Shown one piece after another: positions 8,411 through 17,083 of a stretch of 64,000 nucleotides of DNA. A program made the translations under genes and the position numbers. Every line of letters starts with the position of its first letter. The first letter of the stretch is position 1. Under the pieces are notes generated by a model. The model searched no databases and had not been told where the DNA came from. It worked only from the letters and a program-made list of their open reading frames with translations. The DNA comes from Frankiales bacterium (lineage in GTDB: Bacteria > Actinomycetota > Actinomycetes > S36-B12 > CAIYMF01): positions 1 through 64,000 of the forward strand of contig WGLY01000039.1 of the NCBI GenBank assembly GCA_016125335.1. The letters run 5' to 3'.

Positions 8411-9673
8411 GTGTCCGTCGATCTGGTCGTCATCGGCCTCGGCTACGTCGGCCTGCCCCTGGCGCAGGAGGCCACCCGCAACGGGCTGGCCGTCGTCGGC
8501 CTGGACGTCTCGTCCCGCATCGTCGACGGGCTCAACGCCGGCCGCTCCCACGTCGACGACCTCTCCGACGACGACATCGCCGCGATGCTCTCCGGCGGCT
8601 TCACCGCGACGACGGACCCCTCCGTCATCTCCGGCGCCGACGCCGTGGTCATCTGCGTCCCCACCCCGCTGGGCTCGGAGGGCGGCCCGGACCTGGCCTA
8701 CGTGCTCACCTCCGCGCGCACGGTCGGCGACCACCTCAAGCCCGGCACGCTCGTCGTCCTGGAGTCGACCACCTACCCGGGCACCACCGACGAGCAGGTG
8801 CGCCCGATCCTCGAGGACGCCACCGGCCTCACCGCCGGCACCGACTTCAACCTCGCGTTCTCCCCCGAGCGGATCGACCCGGGCAACCCGGTCTACGGCA
8901 TGAAGAACACGCCCAAGGTCGTCGGCGGGCACACCCCCGCGTGCACCGCGCGCGCCGCCGCGTTCTACCGCCGGTTCGTCGACACCGTCGTCGAGGCCAA
9001 GGGCACCCGCGAGGCCGAGATGGCCAAGCTGGTGGAGAACACCTACCGCCAGGTCAACATCGGCCTCATGAACGAGATGGCGCAGTACTGCCACGAGCTC
9101 GGCATCGACCTGTGGGACGTCATCGAGGCGGCGAAGTCCAAGCCGTTCGGCTTCCAGGCCTTCTACCCGGGTCCCGGCGTCGGCGGGCACTGCATCCCGA
9201 TCGACCCGATGTACCTCAGCTACCAGGTGCGGGCCCGCCTCGGCGCCCCCTCGCAGTTCATCGAGATCGCGCAGGCGGTCAACAACGGGATGCCGCGCTA
9301 CGTCGCCCGCCGCGCGCAGGACCTGCTCAACACCGTCGGGAAGGCGATGAACGGCGCGACCGTGCTCGTGCTCGGCGTCACGTACAAGCCCGACATCGCC
9401 GACCAGCGAGAGTCGCCCGCCGAGCCGCTGGCCCAGCACCTCGCCGCGATGGGCGCGCGCGTCTCGTTCTTCGACCCCTACGTCGAGGACTGGCACGTGC
9501 CGGGGGTCGACACCACCAAGGTGCACGACCTCGAGGCCGGCCTCGCCGCGTGCGACCTCGCGATCCTGGTGCAGAACCACAGCGTGCTCGACCTCGCCGT
9601 CGTCGCCGGCCGCGCCCCGCTCCTGCTCGACACGCGCGGCAAGGCCTCGGGCCCGAACGTCGAGAGGCTCTGA
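8411..9673 (+). CDS. nucleotide-sugar dehydrogenase, UDP-ManNAc dehydrogenase-like
   Basis: 420 residues. NAD-dependent two-step oxidation of a UDP-sugar C6 hydroxyl to a carboxylate. GTG 8411 has AGGGAG seven bases upstream. Motifs are the NAD-binding VIGLGYVGLPLA at the N-terminus, ESTTYPGTT, FSPERIDPGNP, the lysine segment AKLVENTYRQVNI, the catalytic cysteine Cys261 in GPGVGGHCIPIDP, and a C-terminal LGVTYKPDIADQRESP. WecC/TviB-like enzymes share this pattern, and wecB in the same locus makes UDP-ManNAc a reasonable substrate, giving UDP-ManNAcA. UDP-GlcNAc cannot be excluded. Five bases separate it from the exporter permease, so they are probably co-transcribed. Confidence 0.88.
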   Translation: MSVDLVVIGLGYVGLPLAQEATRNGLAVVGLDVSSRIVDGLNAGRSHVDDLSDDDIAAMLSGGFTATTDPSVISGADAVVICVPTPLGSEGGPDLAYVLTSARTVGDHLKPGTLVVLESTTYPGTTDEQVRPILEDATGLTAGTDFNLAFSPERIDPGNPVYGMKNTPKVVGGHTPACTARAAAFYRRFVDTVVEAKGTREAEMAKLVENTYRQVNIGLMNEMAQYCHELGIDLWDVIEAAKSKPFGFQAFYPGPGVGGHCIPIDPMYLSYQVRARLGAPSQFIEIAQAVNNGMPRYVARRAQDLLNTVGKAMNGATVLVLGVTYKPDIADQRESPAEPLAQHLAAMGARVSFFDPYVEDWHVPGVDTTKVHDLEAGLAACDLAILVQNHSVLDLAVVAGRAPLLLDTRGKASGPNVERL

Positions 9674-9678
9674 GCCAC

Positions 9679-10557
9679 GTGACGACCGAGATGAGCCTCA
9701 GCCCCGCTGCCGCGGAGGCGGCGCACTACGGCCTCAGCCCGATCGGGCAGAAGCCGACTCTGCGCGCCTACCTCGTCTCGCTCTGGGACCGGCGGCACTT
9801 CGGCCTGGCCTTCGCGCGCAGCCAGCTGCAGGCCGACAACAGCGAGAACCGTCTCGGCCAGCTGTGGCAGCTGCTCAACCCGCTGCTCAACGCAGCCGTC
9901 TACTACCTGATCTTCCACGTCATCCTCAACGCCAGCAAAGGCATCCAGAACTTCATCGCCTTCCTGATCGTCGGCGTGTTCACGTTCGGCTTCACGCAGA
10001 AGACGATCCTGGCGGGAGCCCGGTCGATCACGGGCAACATGGGGCTCATCCGGGCGCTGCACTTCCCCCGGGCCCTGCTCCCGATCTCCTCCGCGATCGA
10101 GGAGCTGCTCAGGACCGGCACGTCCTACGTCCTGCTCGCGGCCATCGTGCTGCTCACGGGCGAGCCGCTGAGCTGGACCTGGCTCCAGCTCCCGGCAGCC
10201 GTGCTGCTCCAGCTCATGTTCAGCGTCGGCGTGGCGTTCATCTTCGCCCGGCTCACCGCCTCGATCCGCGACGTGGCCTCGTTCCTGCCGTTCGCCATGC
10301 GCATCTGGATGTACCTGTCCGGCGTGATGTACTCCATCACCACGTTCGTCAACACCCACGACTCGCACCCCTGGATCGACTTCCTCCTCAGGGTCAACCC
10401 GGCGGTGGCCTACCTCGCGATCATCCGCGGTGCCTTCATGGCCTCGGAGCCCGCGCCGATCACCTACTGGTACCTGGCGCTCGGCTGGGCGGTCGTGGCG
10501 CTGTTCGGCGGATTCCTGTTCTTCTACCGCGGAGAGACGTCCTATGGTCGCGGCTGA
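9679..10557 (+). CDS. wzm: polysaccharide ABC exporter permease (Wzm/TagG family)
   Basis: 292 residues with about six hydrophobic spans: an ABC-2 type permease that moves lipid-linked polysaccharide across the plasma membrane. The cytoplasmic N-terminus carries the family pattern SLWDRRHFGLAFARSQLQAD, then ENRLGQLWQLLNPLLNAAVY, which leads into the first span. GTG 9679 lies five bases after the dehydrogenase stop, with GAGAGG eleven bases upstream; ATG 9691 is an alternative. Its 3' end overlaps the ATPase gene by 14 bases, as expected for partners that assemble together. Confidence 0.92.
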   Translation: MTTEMSLSPAAAEAAHYGLSPIGQKPTLRAYLVSLWDRRHFGLAFARSQLQADNSENRLGQLWQLLNPLLNAAVYYLIFHVILNASKGIQNFIAFLIVGVFTFGFTQKTILAGARSITGNMGLIRALHFPRALLPISSAIEELLRTGTSYVLLAAIVLLTGEPLSWTWLQLPAAVLLQLMFSVGVAFIFARLTASIRDVASFLPFAMRIWMYLSGVMYSITTFVNTHDSHPWIDFLLRVNPAVAYLAIIRGAFMASEPAPITYWYLALGWAVVALFGGFLFFYRGETSYGRG

Positions 10558-11338
10558 CGAACGCGCGGCCCGCACGGCCAAGACCGGCCGGCCGACCGTG
10601 ATCGTGGACGACCTCCACGTGGTCTACCGCGTGGTGGGCGCCCGCAAGGCCGGAGTGCACAAGGACGCCTCCTCGGCCCTCATGAGGGTGCTCACCCGCC
10701 GGCCGTCGCCGGGTCTCCGGGAGATCCACGCGATCCGCGGGGTGTCGTTCACCGCCAACCACGGCGACGCCATCGGGCTCATCGGCCGCAACGGCTCGGG
10801 CAAGAGCACGCTCCTGCGCGCCATCGCGGGCCTCCTGCCGCCCGAGAGCGGCACCGTCTACACCGACTGCCAGCCCTCGCTCCTCGGCGTCAACGCCGCT
10901 CTGGTCAACACGCTCTCCGGCCAGCAGAACGTCATCCTCGGCGGCCTCGCCATGGGCATGACGCCGGAGGAGGTCCGCGCCAAGTACGACTCGATCGTGG
11001 AGTTCTCCGGCATCGGCGACTTCATCGACCTGCCCATGAACGCGTACTCCTCCGGCATGAGCGCGCGGCTGAGGTTCGCGATCGCCGCGTCGGTCTCGCA
11101 CGACGTCCTGCTCATCGACGAGGCGCTGGCCACCGGCGACGCCGAGTTCCGGCGCAGGTCCGAGCAGCGCATCCGCGAGCTGCGCGAGGAGGCCGGCACG
11201 GTGTTCGTGGTCAGCCACGGCCTCGGCGTCATCCGCGAGACCTGCAACCGCGCGATCTGGCTGGAGAAGGGCCAGATCAAGATGGACGGCGACGTCGAGC
11301 ACGTCCTCGACGCCTACGAGGCCATCGTCGAGCGATAG
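10544..11338 (+). CDS. wzt: polysaccharide ABC exporter ATPase (Wzt/TagH family, short form)
   Basis: 264 residues from ATG 10544 (GGAGAG seven bases upstream). It is a cytoplasmic ATPase that powers the Wzm permease. It has Walker A GRNGSGKSTLL, the ABC signature YSSGMSARLRFAIA, Walker B DVLLIDEALATGD and the switch histidine in VVSHGLG. The N-terminal insertion VHKDASSALMRVLTRR is typical of this family. It ends soon after the nucleotide-binding domain and lacks the extra C-terminal carbohydrate-binding domain of enterobacterial O9a-type Wzt. Export is therefore probably not gated by recognition of a chain-terminal modification. Confidence 0.92.
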   Translation: MVAADERAARTAKTGRPTVIVDDLHVVYRVVGARKAGVHKDASSALMRVLTRRPSPGLREIHAIRGVSFTANHGDAIGLIGRNGSGKSTLLRAIAGLLPPESGTVYTDCQPSLLGVNAALVNTLSGQQNVILGGLAMGMTPEEVRAKYDSIVEFSGIGDFIDLPMNAYSSGMSARLRFAIAASVSHDVLLIDEALATGDAEFRRRSEQRIRELREEAGTVFVVSHGLGVIRETCNRAIWLEKGQIKMDGDVEHVLDAYEAIVER

Positions 11339-11347
11339 GGGGACCGC

Positions 11348-12424
11348 GTGCGCGTGCTCGTGGTGACGGTCGTGCACCACCCCGGCGACGCCCGGATCGC
11401 GCACCGCGAGATCCCCGCGCTGCTGGCGGCCGGGCACGCCGTCACCTTCGCCGCGCCGTTCACCGCCTACGGCGCCGACCGGCCCGTGGGCGTGCGGGCG
11501 CTCGACCTGCCGCGCGCCCACGGCCGGGCCCGGCTCGCCGCCCTGCGCCGGGCCCGCGCCCTGGTCGCCGCCGAGGCCCCGGCGCACGACGTCGTGCTGC
11601 TGCACGACCCGGAGCTGCTGCTCGCGGTCGCGCGCTCGGTGACCACCCCCGTGGTGTGGGACGTCCACGAGGACACCGCCGCCGCCGTGTCGATGAAGTC
11701 GTGGATCCCCGGTCCGCTGCGCCCCACGGCGGCCGCGGCCGTGGCCCGGCTCGAGCGCTCGGCCGAGCGCCGCGTCGGGCTGCTGCTGGCCGAGGACGGC
11801 TACGCCACCCGCTTCGCCGGCCGGCACGCCGTCGTCCCGAACACGACGACCGTGCCGGACACGGTGCCGGCCCCGGGCACCGACAGGGTCGTCTACCTCG
11901 GGTCGGTCACCCGCGCCCGGGGCGCGCTCGAGATGGTGGAGGTCGGGCGCCGGCTCGCCGGCGAGGTGGGCGTCGAGCTCATCGGCCCGGTGGCCGCCGA
12001 CGTCGCCGACGCCGTGGCCCGCGCGCACGCGGCCGGTCACGTCGTGGCGCACGGCTTCGTGCCCAACGACGAGGCCGTCCGGATGCTCGACGGCGCGCTC
12101 GCCGGGCTCTCGCTGCTGCACGACGAGCCCAACTACCGGCACTCGCGGCCCACCAAGGTGATCGAGTACATGGCGCACGGCGTCCCCGTGATCACCACGC
12201 CCCTGCCGGTTGCGGTCGACATCGTCGAGTCCGCGGACTGCGGGATCGTCGTGCCGTTCGGGGACGTCGACGCCGTGGTCGGCGCGGTCCGCGAGCTGCG
12301 CGAGGGCGTGGGGCGGCGCGTCGCCCTCGGGTTCGAGGGCCACCGAGCCGCGCGCGAGCGCTACGACTGGCGCGTGCAGGGGCCGGCCTTCGTCGCGGCG
12401 CTGGAGTCGTTCGCCCGGGCCTGA
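11348..12424 (+). CDS. glycosyltransferase family 4
   Basis: 358 residues from GTG 11348, nine bases after the wzt stop, with a purine run (AGGGGG) upstream. It is GT-B: N-terminal MRVLVVTVVHHPGDARI, an acceptor-domain segment VVWDVHEDTAAAVSMKSW, the linker VVPNTTTVPD, and a C-terminal domain with VVYLGSVTRARGALEMVEV and RPTKVIEYMAHGVPVITTPL, including the EX7E-like region. Similar enzymes act in capsule and lipid-linked glycan assembly. It is the last plus-strand gene of the locus and converges on the 796-residue glycosyltransferase across a short hairpin. Confidence 0.9.
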   Translation: MRVLVVTVVHHPGDARIAHREIPALLAAGHAVTFAAPFTAYGADRPVGVRALDLPRAHGRARLAALRRARALVAAEAPAHDVVLLHDPELLLAVARSVTTPVVWDVHEDTAAAVSMKSWIPGPLRPTAAAAVARLERSAERRVGLLLAEDGYATRFAGRHAVVPNTTTVPDTVPAPGTDRVVYLGSVTRARGALEMVEVGRRLAGEVGVELIGPVAADVADAVARAHAAGHVVAHGFVPNDEAVRMLDGALAGLSLLHDEPNYRHSRPTKVIEYMAHGVPVITTPLPVAVDIVESADCGIVVPFGDVDAVVGAVRELREGVGRRVALGFEGHRAARERYDWRVQGPAFVAALESFARA

Positions 12425-12452
12425 TCCGCGGCCCGCGATGGCCTGCGGCTCA
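12422..12452. terminator. imperfect convergent hairpin containing both stop codons
   Basis: TGATCCGCGGCC (12422-12433) can pair with GGCCTGCGGCTCA (12440-12452), with one mismatch and one bulge around a six-base loop. The left arm begins with the stop of the plus-strand gene; the right arm ends with the stop of the minus-strand gene. It could act as a shared two-way terminator. There is no T run. Confidence 0.45.
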
Positions 12453-14840
12453 GTCGATCCCGCGATCGCGCCGCACCCGGAGGGCGTGCTCGAGCAGGGT
12501 GGCGGCGCGCGCGTCGAACGAGTGCGCCACCCCGAACTCGGCGGCGCGCGCGCGTCGCTCGTCGTCCGCCAGGAACGCCTCGTCGCGTGCGGCGCCCACC
12601 ACGGCCGCGAGGTCGTCGCGGTCGCGGTAGACGTGCACCAGCGGGCCGAACACCTCGGCGGCGCCCGCGACGTCGTCGGACACCACCCGGGTGCCCGAGG
12701 CGACCGCGTCGAAGAGCCGGTTGGCCGCGAACCCCTCGCGCGCCATGTCGGCCCAGTGGTCGCAGAGCACGACGTCGGCGCCGGCGTAGAGCTCGCCGAG
12801 CCGGTCGTTGGGCACGAACTCCGCCCGGACGTGGTCGCCGAGTCCCGCCTCGCGCCAGCCCCGGCCGTAGATGTCCAGGTCGATCCCGGCGGCCAGCGCG
12901 TCGGTCACGATCCGGCGGTCCTCACGGTGGTTGCCGACGAACACCACGCGCGACGTCGGCCCGGGCCGCGGGTGGAACCGGGCGGGGTCGGTGGCCTGGA
13001 GCAGCGGCTGCACCGGCACTCCCGCCTGCTCGCTCATCCCGGCCGCCCACGGGATGCTGGCGGCGAAGGCAGCGTCGTAGCGACGCACCTCCTCCGGCGT
13101 CACGAGGTCGGGGTGGCTGATGACCCACAGCAGGTTGACCGCGCCCGGCGACGGCGTGACGTCGACCAGGCCGCGCACGGTGACGGTGACCTCGTCGAGG
13201 TGCGCGGTGCGGCGGGTGTAGGCGTCGCGGCGGTCGACGCCGGCGTGCTGGCCGAGCCGCTCGAGCGCCGCGGCGAGGTCGTGGCCGAAGAACGTGTCGC
13301 CCCAGGTGTCCCCGCGCGGGCCGGAACGCGACGCGATCCGCACCGACCAGCGCAGGCGGGGGACGCCGTCGGCCGTGCGGCGCACCCGGTGGGCAAGCAC
13401 CGGTCGGGGGACGAACGCGCCCGGGCTCCCGGCGTTGGCCGGGTCGGTCTCGTCCTCCGCGCCCACCACGTCGAGGTCGAGTCGGTCCCACAGCGCGTCG
13501 TCGGACCGGTCGAGCACCTCGGCCCAGCGCTCGCGCAGGACGGCCGGGTCGCCCACCCGCAGCCGGTCGCGACCGAACATCCGGCTGGCGTGCGACTCCA
13601 CCCGGGCCGTGTCGACGACGGCGAACGCGCCGCCGCCGCGGTGCTCGGCGATCCGCAGGCAGAGGTCGACCTCGGCCCACCCGTCGGCGGCCGGGTCCGG
13701 ACCCTGCACGGCGACCACGTCGTCCGCGCGCAGCGCGAGGGCCAGCCCGTTGAGCGCCCGCACGCGCACCGGTCCCGCGCGCCGGACGTCGGACACCGGG
13801 TGCTCGGCCAGGTAGTACGCCGGCAGGCCGCCCCCGCCAGGAAGCACGAAGCCGGCGCTGCGCACGGTGCCGTCGGGGTGCACGACCAGGGGCTGCGCCC
13901 CGGCGACCGACTCGTCGGTCAGCGCCTCGAGCAGGGGCCCGGTCCAGCCGGGCAGCGGGGCCAGGTGGTCGGCGAGGACGACCACGACGGCGCCGGTCGA
14001 GGCCACCACCGCGTGCCCCAGCGCGAGCTGGCGGCCCACCTTGCCCACCCGGTGCCGCAGCACCACGCGCTCGAGCCCGCCGACGACCGCCTCGAGCAGG
14101 AAGGCCCCGAGGCGCGACGAGGCGTCGTCGAGCACGACGAGCTCGACGTCGTCCTGACCGGCCAGCCACGCCGCGGTCTCCTGAACCCGGGCCCAGTCCT
14201 CGCGCACGGTCACGACCACGGAGACGCGGCCCTCGACACGGGCGGGCAGGGCCGCCTCGGCGGCCGCCCAGTCGGGCTCGTCCGGGGTGCGCCCGGCGGT
14301 GCGGCGCTGCGCCCACTCGCGGGCGACGCCGAGCATCCGCTCGCGCCACGGCCCGTACGCGGGTGCCGGCCCGGCGTAGCCCTCGGGCACCGGGAGCAGC
14401 GTGTCCGCGCGCGCGGTCTGCAGGAAGTGCACGAGCGGGCCGCCCGTCACCGCCGCCGCCTCGGGGTGCGCAGCCACCCAGGCCGCGTCGTCGAACACCG
14501 GGTGCGGGAGGTCCGCGGACCGCTCCCCCGCGAGGAGCGCGAGCACCGCGGCGGTGCCGGCCTCCTTGCCGCCCTCCTTGTCGACGAGCGACGGCTCGAG
14601 CAGCGGGTGCGGCGGGAGGCCGGCCGGCCCGCCGTGGTGCAGCCAGTGCCGCGCGGCGGCCGCCTCGCCGCGGAAGTCCTCGCCGACCAGCGCCGAGTAC
14701 CACGCGACGTCGACGGCGCCGGCGTCGCGCAGGGCGGCCACCGGGGCGCGGTCGGCCCACCAGTCCTGCGCGTCCTCGCGCAGCCGGCCCGCGCGCCGGC
14801 GGGCGCCGCCGACGCCGGGGACCTTCCCGAGCGAGGTCAT
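12450..14840 (-). CDS. bifunctional-looking glycosyltransferase: GT2 domain plus CgeB/GT1-like domain
   Basis: 796 residues from ATG 14840. About 1-200 is an N-terminal domain with PVFDDAAWVAAHPEA and GGPLVHFLQTARAD, a type often attached to surface-glycan enzymes. About 205-440 is a GT-A/GT2 fold (RVSVVVTVREDWARVQETAA, VVLDDASS, VVVLADHLAPL as the likely metal-binding acid, then a WAEVDLCLRI segment). About 510-796 is a GT-B/CgeB-like domain (RVVFVGNHREDRRIV, DLDIYGRGWREAGL, then REGFAANRLFDAVASGTRVV). No membrane span is seen. It sits 25 bases downstream of the CmcI-like gene in a minus-strand operon. It probably adds one or two residues to the surface polymer; substrates are unknown. Confidence 0.8.
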   Translation of the reverse strand: MTSLGKVPGVGGARRRAGRLREDAQDWWADRAPVAALRDAGAVDVAWYSALVGEDFRGEAAAARHWLHHGGPAGLPPHPLLEPSLVDKEGGKEAGTAAVLALLAGERSADLPHPVFDDAAWVAAHPEAAAVTGGPLVHFLQTARADTLLPVPEGYAGPAPAYGPWRERMLGVAREWAQRRTAGRTPDEPDWAAAEAALPARVEGRVSVVVTVREDWARVQETAAWLAGQDDVELVVLDDASSRLGAFLLEAVVGGLERVVLRHRVGKVGRQLALGHAVVASTGAVVVVLADHLAPLPGWTGPLLEALTDESVAGAQPLVVHPDGTVRSAGFVLPGGGGLPAYYLAEHPVSDVRRAGPVRVRALNGLALALRADDVVAVQGPDPAADGWAEVDLCLRIAEHRGGGAFAVVDTARVESHASRMFGRDRLRVGDPAVLRERWAEVLDRSDDALWDRLDLDVVGAEDETDPANAGSPGAFVPRPVLAHRVRRTADGVPRLRWSVRIASRSGPRGDTWGDTFFGHDLAAALERLGQHAGVDRRDAYTRRTAHLDEVTVTVRGLVDVTPSPGAVNLLWVISHPDLVTPEEVRRYDAAFAASIPWAAGMSEQAGVPVQPLLQATDPARFHPRPGPTSRVVFVGNHREDRRIVTDALAAGIDLDIYGRGWREAGLGDHVRAEFVPNDRLGELYAGADVVLCDHWADMAREGFAANRLFDAVASGTRVVSDDVAGAAEVFGPLVHVYRDRDDLAAVVGAARDEAFLADDERRARAAEFGVAHSFDARAATLLEHALRVRRDRGID

Positions 14841-14865
14841 GCCCGTGCCACGCCCCAGCCGCCCC

Positions 14866-15822
14866 TCACCGCCGGCGCAGGTAGCCGCGCGGGTTCTGCG
14901 TCACGTAGTACATCTCGCACTCCTCGTCGACCTCGAAGCGGTCGTCCTCGGCGAGGAACTGCTCGACCGCCTCGTAGGGGCCGGGCCCGAAGTCTGCGTA
15001 GACCGGATGGCCGTTGATGTTGGTGTCCTCGACGATGAGGTAGGAGCCGGAGGTGACGAGGTCGGCCCACAGCCGCAGCTCGGCCAGCACGTGGTCGCGG
15101 CTGTGGTCGCTGTCGAGCACCACCATCACCGGGCTGCCGTCGGAGGGGAGCAGCTCCTCGACCCGGGCCCGCACCTCCGGGTCGCTGGACGACCCGAGCA
15201 GGTAGGTGACGTCGGGGTGCGCGACCCGGTCGGGCATCGGGTCGATGTCGATCGTGACGATGCGACCGGTGCCGAGCAGCCTCATCTGGTCGGCCATCCA
15301 GTACGACGAGCCGCCGAAGCGGGTGCCCGTCTCGATCACCAGGCCGGGCCGAAGCCGGTCGAGCAGGTGCTGGTAGATCCACAGGTCCGAGGTCATCTTG
15401 AGGATCGGGATGCCTCGGTAGAACGTGCGCTGCCACACCCTCGGGCGCTGGTGGTAGTAGAGGAGGTGGAACTGGTCGGCGATGGTCTGGCGCACCACCG
15501 CCGGCGGGTTCGCCGGCCCCATGCCGCGGGGGTGGTATAGCCCGGCGAACGCGCGCGAGATGACCTCCACCTCCTCGGGCGTGGCCTTGGCGCGCTGCTC
15601 GCCGATGGCGCGCAGCCGCTCGAGGGGGTCCGCCGTCGAGCCGGACGCGTCGGCGACGGCCCCGTGGCTGCGCAGGTCGGCCGCGAGCGCGCGGGTGCGC
15701 GGGTCGACGCCGTCGCGGCGGGAGCGGTCGAGGATGGTGCGGGCCCGCCGCGCGGCGAGCTCGTCCCAGCGCGCGCCGACGGCGCGCCGGGCGCGGGACA
15801 GGACGGGAGGTCGGGCGGCCAT
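14866..15822 (-). CDS. CmcI-like SAM-dependent methyltransferase (cephalosporin hydroxylase family)
   Basis: 318 residues from ATG 15822. The C-terminal 200 residues form a class I methyltransferase fold of the CmcI/rhamnosyl O-methyltransferase family: VIETGTRFGGSSYWMADQM (SAM-binding loop), RIVTIDIDPMPD, VMVVLDSDHSRDHVLAEL and YLIVEDTNINGHPVY, whose acids bind metal in family members. O-methylation of a sugar in the nearby polymer is a reasonable inference. Start choice is open. ATG 15822 has TAGCCT seven bases upstream on the minus strand, as for other leaderless genes here. GTG 15855 would add eleven residues and overlap the upstream stop as GTGA. Confidence 0.82.
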   Translation of the reverse strand: MAARPPVLSRARRAVGARWDELAARRARTILDRSRRDGVDPRTRALAADLRSHGAVADASGSTADPLERLRAIGEQRAKATPEEVEVISRAFAGLYHPRGMGPANPPAVVRQTIADQFHLLYYHQRPRVWQRTFYRGIPILKMTSDLWIYQHLLDRLRPGLVIETGTRFGGSSYWMADQMRLLGTGRIVTIDIDPMPDRVAHPDVTYLLGSSSDPEVRARVEELLPSDGSPVMVVLDSDHSRDHVLAELRLWADLVTSGSYLIVEDTNINGHPVYADFGPGPYEAVEQFLAEDDRFEVDEECEMYYVTQNPRGYLRRR

Positions 15823-15829
15823 GCGGGCG

Positions 15830-15835
15830 AGGCTA
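15830..15835 (-). promoter_or_regulatory. -10 element (TAGCCT) seven bases before ATG 15822
   Basis: The hexamer would start transcription at or one base before the ATG, implying an essentially leaderless mRNA for the methyltransferase gene even though an upstream gene abuts it. It overlaps codons of the longer GTG-initiated version. Confidence 0.4.
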
Positions 15836-15851
15836 TCCGGCGTCCCGCCGC

Positions 15852-16919
15852 TCACCTAGCAGGCCGCCGCGCCCACGCCCGCGACGGGCCGGTGCGCGAG
15901 GTGAGGAAGCCCAGGCCCCACGACCCGTGCATGGTCGCGAGCACCGCCGGCACCCGCACGGCGACCGCGAGGGGCTGGCGCCGCGAGATCCACAGGCCGC
16001 CGGCGACGGCGAGCACGGCGTAGCCGACCGGGGCCGCCCAGCCGATCGCCAGCCAGGTCGGCCCGCCGAGCGAGAGGAGGCCGGCGGCGGTGCCGAGCAC
16101 CACCCCGAGCAGCGCCACCGGCGCGGCGAGGTAGCGGGCGTTGAGCGTGTCGGGGTGACGGCGCACCACCTCACGGCGCCAGCGGCCGTAGTCGTGGTAC
16201 TGCCGTGCGAGGGCGCGCAGCGTGGGGCGGGGCCGGTAGGTGACTCGCATCCGCGGGGTGAACCACACCAGCCCGCCGGACTCGCGGATCCGGTAGTTCA
16301 TCTCCCAGTCCTGGGCGCGCACCATGCTCTCGTCGTAGCCGCCGACGCGCTCGAGCGCCGAGCGCCGGAAGGCGCCCAGGTAGACGGTGGGGGCCGGCCC
16401 CTCCTCGCCACCGGTGTGGAACGCCGCCGCGCCGACGCCCAGCGGGGAGGTCATGGCCACGGCGACCGCGCGCTCGAAGGTGGTCTCGCCCTCGGCGCCC
16501 ATGATCCCGCCGACGTTGTCCGCGCCGGTGCGCTCGAGCACCTCCACGGCCGTGGCGACGTAGTCCGCGGGCACCAGGGCGTGGCCGTCGACGCGCACGA
16601 TGACGTCGTGCGCGGCCGCCGCGATGGCCGCGTTGAGGCCCGCCGGTGTGCGCCCGGTGGGGTTGTCGACGACGCGAACACGAGGATCGGCGGCGGCCAG
16701 CGAGGACGCGATCTCGTGGGTGCGGTCGCGGCTGGGGCCCACCGCCAGGACCACCTCGAGCGGGCCGTCGTAGGCCTGGCCGAGCAGCCGGCCCACGGCC
16801 CCGGCGAGGTGGCGCTCCTCGTTGAGCACCGGCACCACCACCGAGACGCCCGGAGCCGCGCTGCGGCCCGGTGAGGGCGGCTGGGCCGGGTCGCCCGGCG
16901 CGTCGGGTGAGGTCGACAT
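15852..16919 (-). CDS. glycosyltransferase family 2, ExoA-like, membrane-anchored
   Basis: 355 residues from ATG 16919 (GTG 16922 adds one residue). The GT-A domain spans about 20-260: VSVVVPVLNEERHLAGAV, VLAVGPSRDRT, VIVRVDGHALVPADYV (metal-binding acid region) and YDESMVRAQDWEMNYRIRES, whose acidic residues match the GT2 catalytic-base segment. Two or three hydrophobic segments follow (about 270-335), fitting a membrane-bound transferase acting on a lipid-linked acceptor, as in succinoglycan ExoA. It is the first gene of a minus-strand operon running to 12450 and is divergent from the LCP gene. Confidence 0.88.
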   Translation of the reverse strand: MSTSPDAPGDPAQPPSPGRSAAPGVSVVVPVLNEERHLAGAVGRLLGQAYDGPLEVVLAVGPSRDRTHEIASSLAAADPRVRVVDNPTGRTPAGLNAAIAAAAHDVIVRVDGHALVPADYVATAVEVLERTGADNVGGIMGAEGETTFERAVAVAMTSPLGVGAAAFHTGGEEGPAPTVYLGAFRRSALERVGGYDESMVRAQDWEMNYRIRESGGLVWFTPRMRVTYRPRPTLRALARQYHDYGRWRREVVRRHPDTLNARYLAAPVALLGVVLGTAAGLLSLGGPTWLAIGWAAPVGYAVLAVAGGLWISRRQPLAVAVRVPAVLATMHGSWGLGFLTSRTGPSRAWARRPAR

Positions 16920-16927
16920 CACGGGAG

Positions 16928-16933
16928 ACCGTA
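16928..16933 (-). promoter_or_regulatory. -10 element (TACGGT) of the 12450-16919 operon
   Basis: On the minus strand TACGGT ends eight bases before ATG 16919 and five before GTG 16922. The mRNA would have a leader of zero to two bases. No ribosome site is seen. Confidence 0.5.
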
Positions 16934-17011
16934 GTCGACGCCGCCCCGGCCACCGGACGCGTGACCCACCTCACCCGGCGTTGCGGCACCGGGGCCGCCC
17001 GCGCTGCGTCG

Positions 17012-17017
17012 TACCGT
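17012..17017 (+). promoter_or_regulatory. -10 element (TACCGT) upstream of LCP gene
   Basis: It would start transcription near 17024 and leave a leader of about 60 bases, which carries the strong GGAGG ribosome site at 17072-17076. No clear -35. Confidence 0.4.
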
Positions 17018-17083
17018 GGACGAGCCCTGTCGGTCCCCCCGGCACGGCCCGGCCCCGACCCCCCGAACGCCGGAGGACCTCCC

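Noticed and set aside
10460-12343. A 627-codon minus-strand frame under wzt and the GT4 gene
   Set aside because: Complement of genes with intact Walker and GT4 motifs; no ribosome site, no homology pattern.
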